Source: Entamoeba invadens IP1 (lineage: Eukaryota; Evosea; Mastigamoebida; Endamoebidae). From it: a DNA stretch of 33,318 nucleotides. The notes under the pieces were generated by a model. The model was not told where the DNA came from, ran no database searches, and saw only the letters and a program-made list of their open reading frames with translations. The translations under genes were made by a program, and so were the position numbers. This document shows, one piece after another, positions 32,645 through 33,318 of the stretch (within the stretch, counting starts at the first letter, position 1; each line of letters opens with the position of its first letter). The stretch spans positions 229,025 to 262,342 of the forward strand of contig NW_004443506.1 in assembly GCF_000330505.1 (NCBI RefSeq), read 5' to 3'.

Positions 32645-33318
32645 ATGTCACTTAATCAATATGTAAATACATTAATTAATCAATATGCTCCTGATAAATC
32701 AGAAACAACTATGAATATTATTCATCCAGAAGTTTTTGTAAAACATAGATCTATAAACCTATTAATAGGTAAACCTGGATGTTCTAAAACAACGTCTATT
32801 TGTAAAGAACTTATTAAAATAGATAAAGTTTCTAATAGTTTTCATCTTATTATTTGGGTTAATAATACAGGAAGTGATCAAACTTTATTACATTATGAGG
32901 GTTTACTTAATATTCCAATTATTAAGTTTACATCTGATCAATTTGAAAAAGCTTATCCTAAATATCTTGAAATTAAAGAAACTTATAATAAAATGATTAG
33001 AAAAGAAATACCTAAAGATGAATCTATATTAGAGTGTTTATATTTAGATAAATTTAGTGATAAACCATTAGAAACAATTATTGTTTTAGATGATGCTGTT
33101 AATTGTTTAAAAAATGAATCATCAATATTATCTAAATCATTATATAAAACTAGGCACACCAATTGTTTATTCTTTATATCTATTCAAATATGGAGAGGTA
33201 TACCAGCACAGATAAAATCAATATTATCTTCAGTATGGATATTTAATTCATTTTCACCTCAAATTCTTCATCATATTTATAATCAAATTACAACAGATAT
33301 CTCATTGAAGAGTTCAAT
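32645..33318 (+). CDS. A32-like DNA-packaging ATPase (FtsK/HerA superfamily), 3' end off the window
   Basis: ATG at 32645; the frame is open for 224 codons to the edge with no stop. Residues 42-50 read GKPGCSKTT, a Walker A loop preceded by a strand (INLLI). IIVLDDAV at about 145-152 is a Walker B with a double Asp. TRHTNCLFFISIQ (169-181) followed by RGIPAQIKSI is the 'RH...S.Q...IP..I' segment typical of viral A32-type packaging ATPases, with Gln181 as the sensor-like residue. These proteins load dsDNA into capsids in poxviruses and other NCLDVs, virophages, Polintons and relatives. No amoebal housekeeping gene I know has this form. Codon use is very AT-rich, as in the two genes before it. 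The usual length (about 230-280 residues) suggests the stop lies shortly beyond the edge. Confidence 0.85.
   Translation, partial: MSLNQYVNTLINQYAPDKSETTMNIIHPEVFVKHRSINLLIGKPGCSKTTSICKELIKIDKVSNSFHLIIWVNNTGSDQTLLHYEGLLNIPIIKFTSDQFEKAYPKYLEIKETYNKMIRKEIPKDESILECLYLDKFSDKPLETIIVLDDAVNCLKNESSILSKSLYKTRHTNCLFFISIQIWRGIPAQIKSILSSVWIFNSFSPQILHHIYNQITTDISLKSS

Noticed and set aside
1..33318. CRISPR arrays, tRNA or rRNA genes
   Set aside because: No regularly spaced repeats and no tRNA T-arm or rRNA-like sequences were noticed on either strand; a tRNAscan or Infernal run would be needed to exclude them fully.

Overview
The window looks like nuclear DNA of an Entamoeba-type amoeba. Coding blocks of about 40% GC sit in very AT-rich spacers. 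Introns are short (about 35-105 nt), and most have the GTTTGT 5' splice site known from Entamoeba. The most recognisable gene encodes a large PPi-type phosphoenolpyruvate carboxykinase, a family known from Entamoeba. The species cannot be fixed from the sequence. The moderately GC-rich codon use is compatible with a species other than E. histolytica, such as E. invadens, but that is inference.

Layout from left to right. (1) Positions 1-9319, minus strand: the 5' part of one giant gene (more than 3,000 codons, running off the left edge, two inferred introns), all-helical, function unknown. (2) 9794-11278, minus: a secreted, probably GPI-anchored protein with an expansin-like (double-psi beta-barrel) region. 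(3) 12708-12926, plus: a tiny CxxC/CxxC zinc-finger-like reading frame with one internal TGA. (4) 13328-14914, plus: a three-exon PP2C-like phosphatase with a Ser/Pro-rich tail. (5) 15886-19350, plus: the PPi-PEPCK, its start overlapped by an out-of-frame upstream ORF. (6) 20608-21153, minus: a 181-aa protein of unknown function. (7) About 21.2-25.5 kb: an AT-rich desert with a mariner-like MITE and palindromes. (8) 25492-25851, plus: a 119-aa unknown protein. (9) 26036-28558, plus: a three-exon gene joining a coiled coil, an H-type lectin domain, ankyrin repeats and a Rap-GAP domain. Its last exon explains an otherwise puzzling GC-rich block after the apparent stop.

The right end is mobile-element territory. 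A second, diverged copy of the MITE lies at about 29.5-29.7 kb. A decayed piggyBac transposase follows on the minus strand (29820-31706); its three catalytic-Asp motifs survive but lie in different frames. After a small CG-rich block and two perfect hairpins (31822-31919) come three short, extremely AT-rich plus-strand genes (31986-33318): a NUMOD4/HNH-like protein, a small OB-fold-like protein and an A32-like DNA-packaging ATPase that runs off the right edge. They are tightly packed, share an upstream motif and use codons unlike the amoebal genes. This is the best candidate for something undescribed: the edge of an integrated dsDNA virus or virus-like (Polinton/virophage/NCLDV-related) element.

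The amoebal genes show no operon logic and each appears to be transcribed separately. The three right-hand genes are co-oriented with 31-37 nt gaps, as in a compact viral genome. All gene models with introns were inferred by reading splice sites and frame continuity by eye; no alignment or expression data were available.
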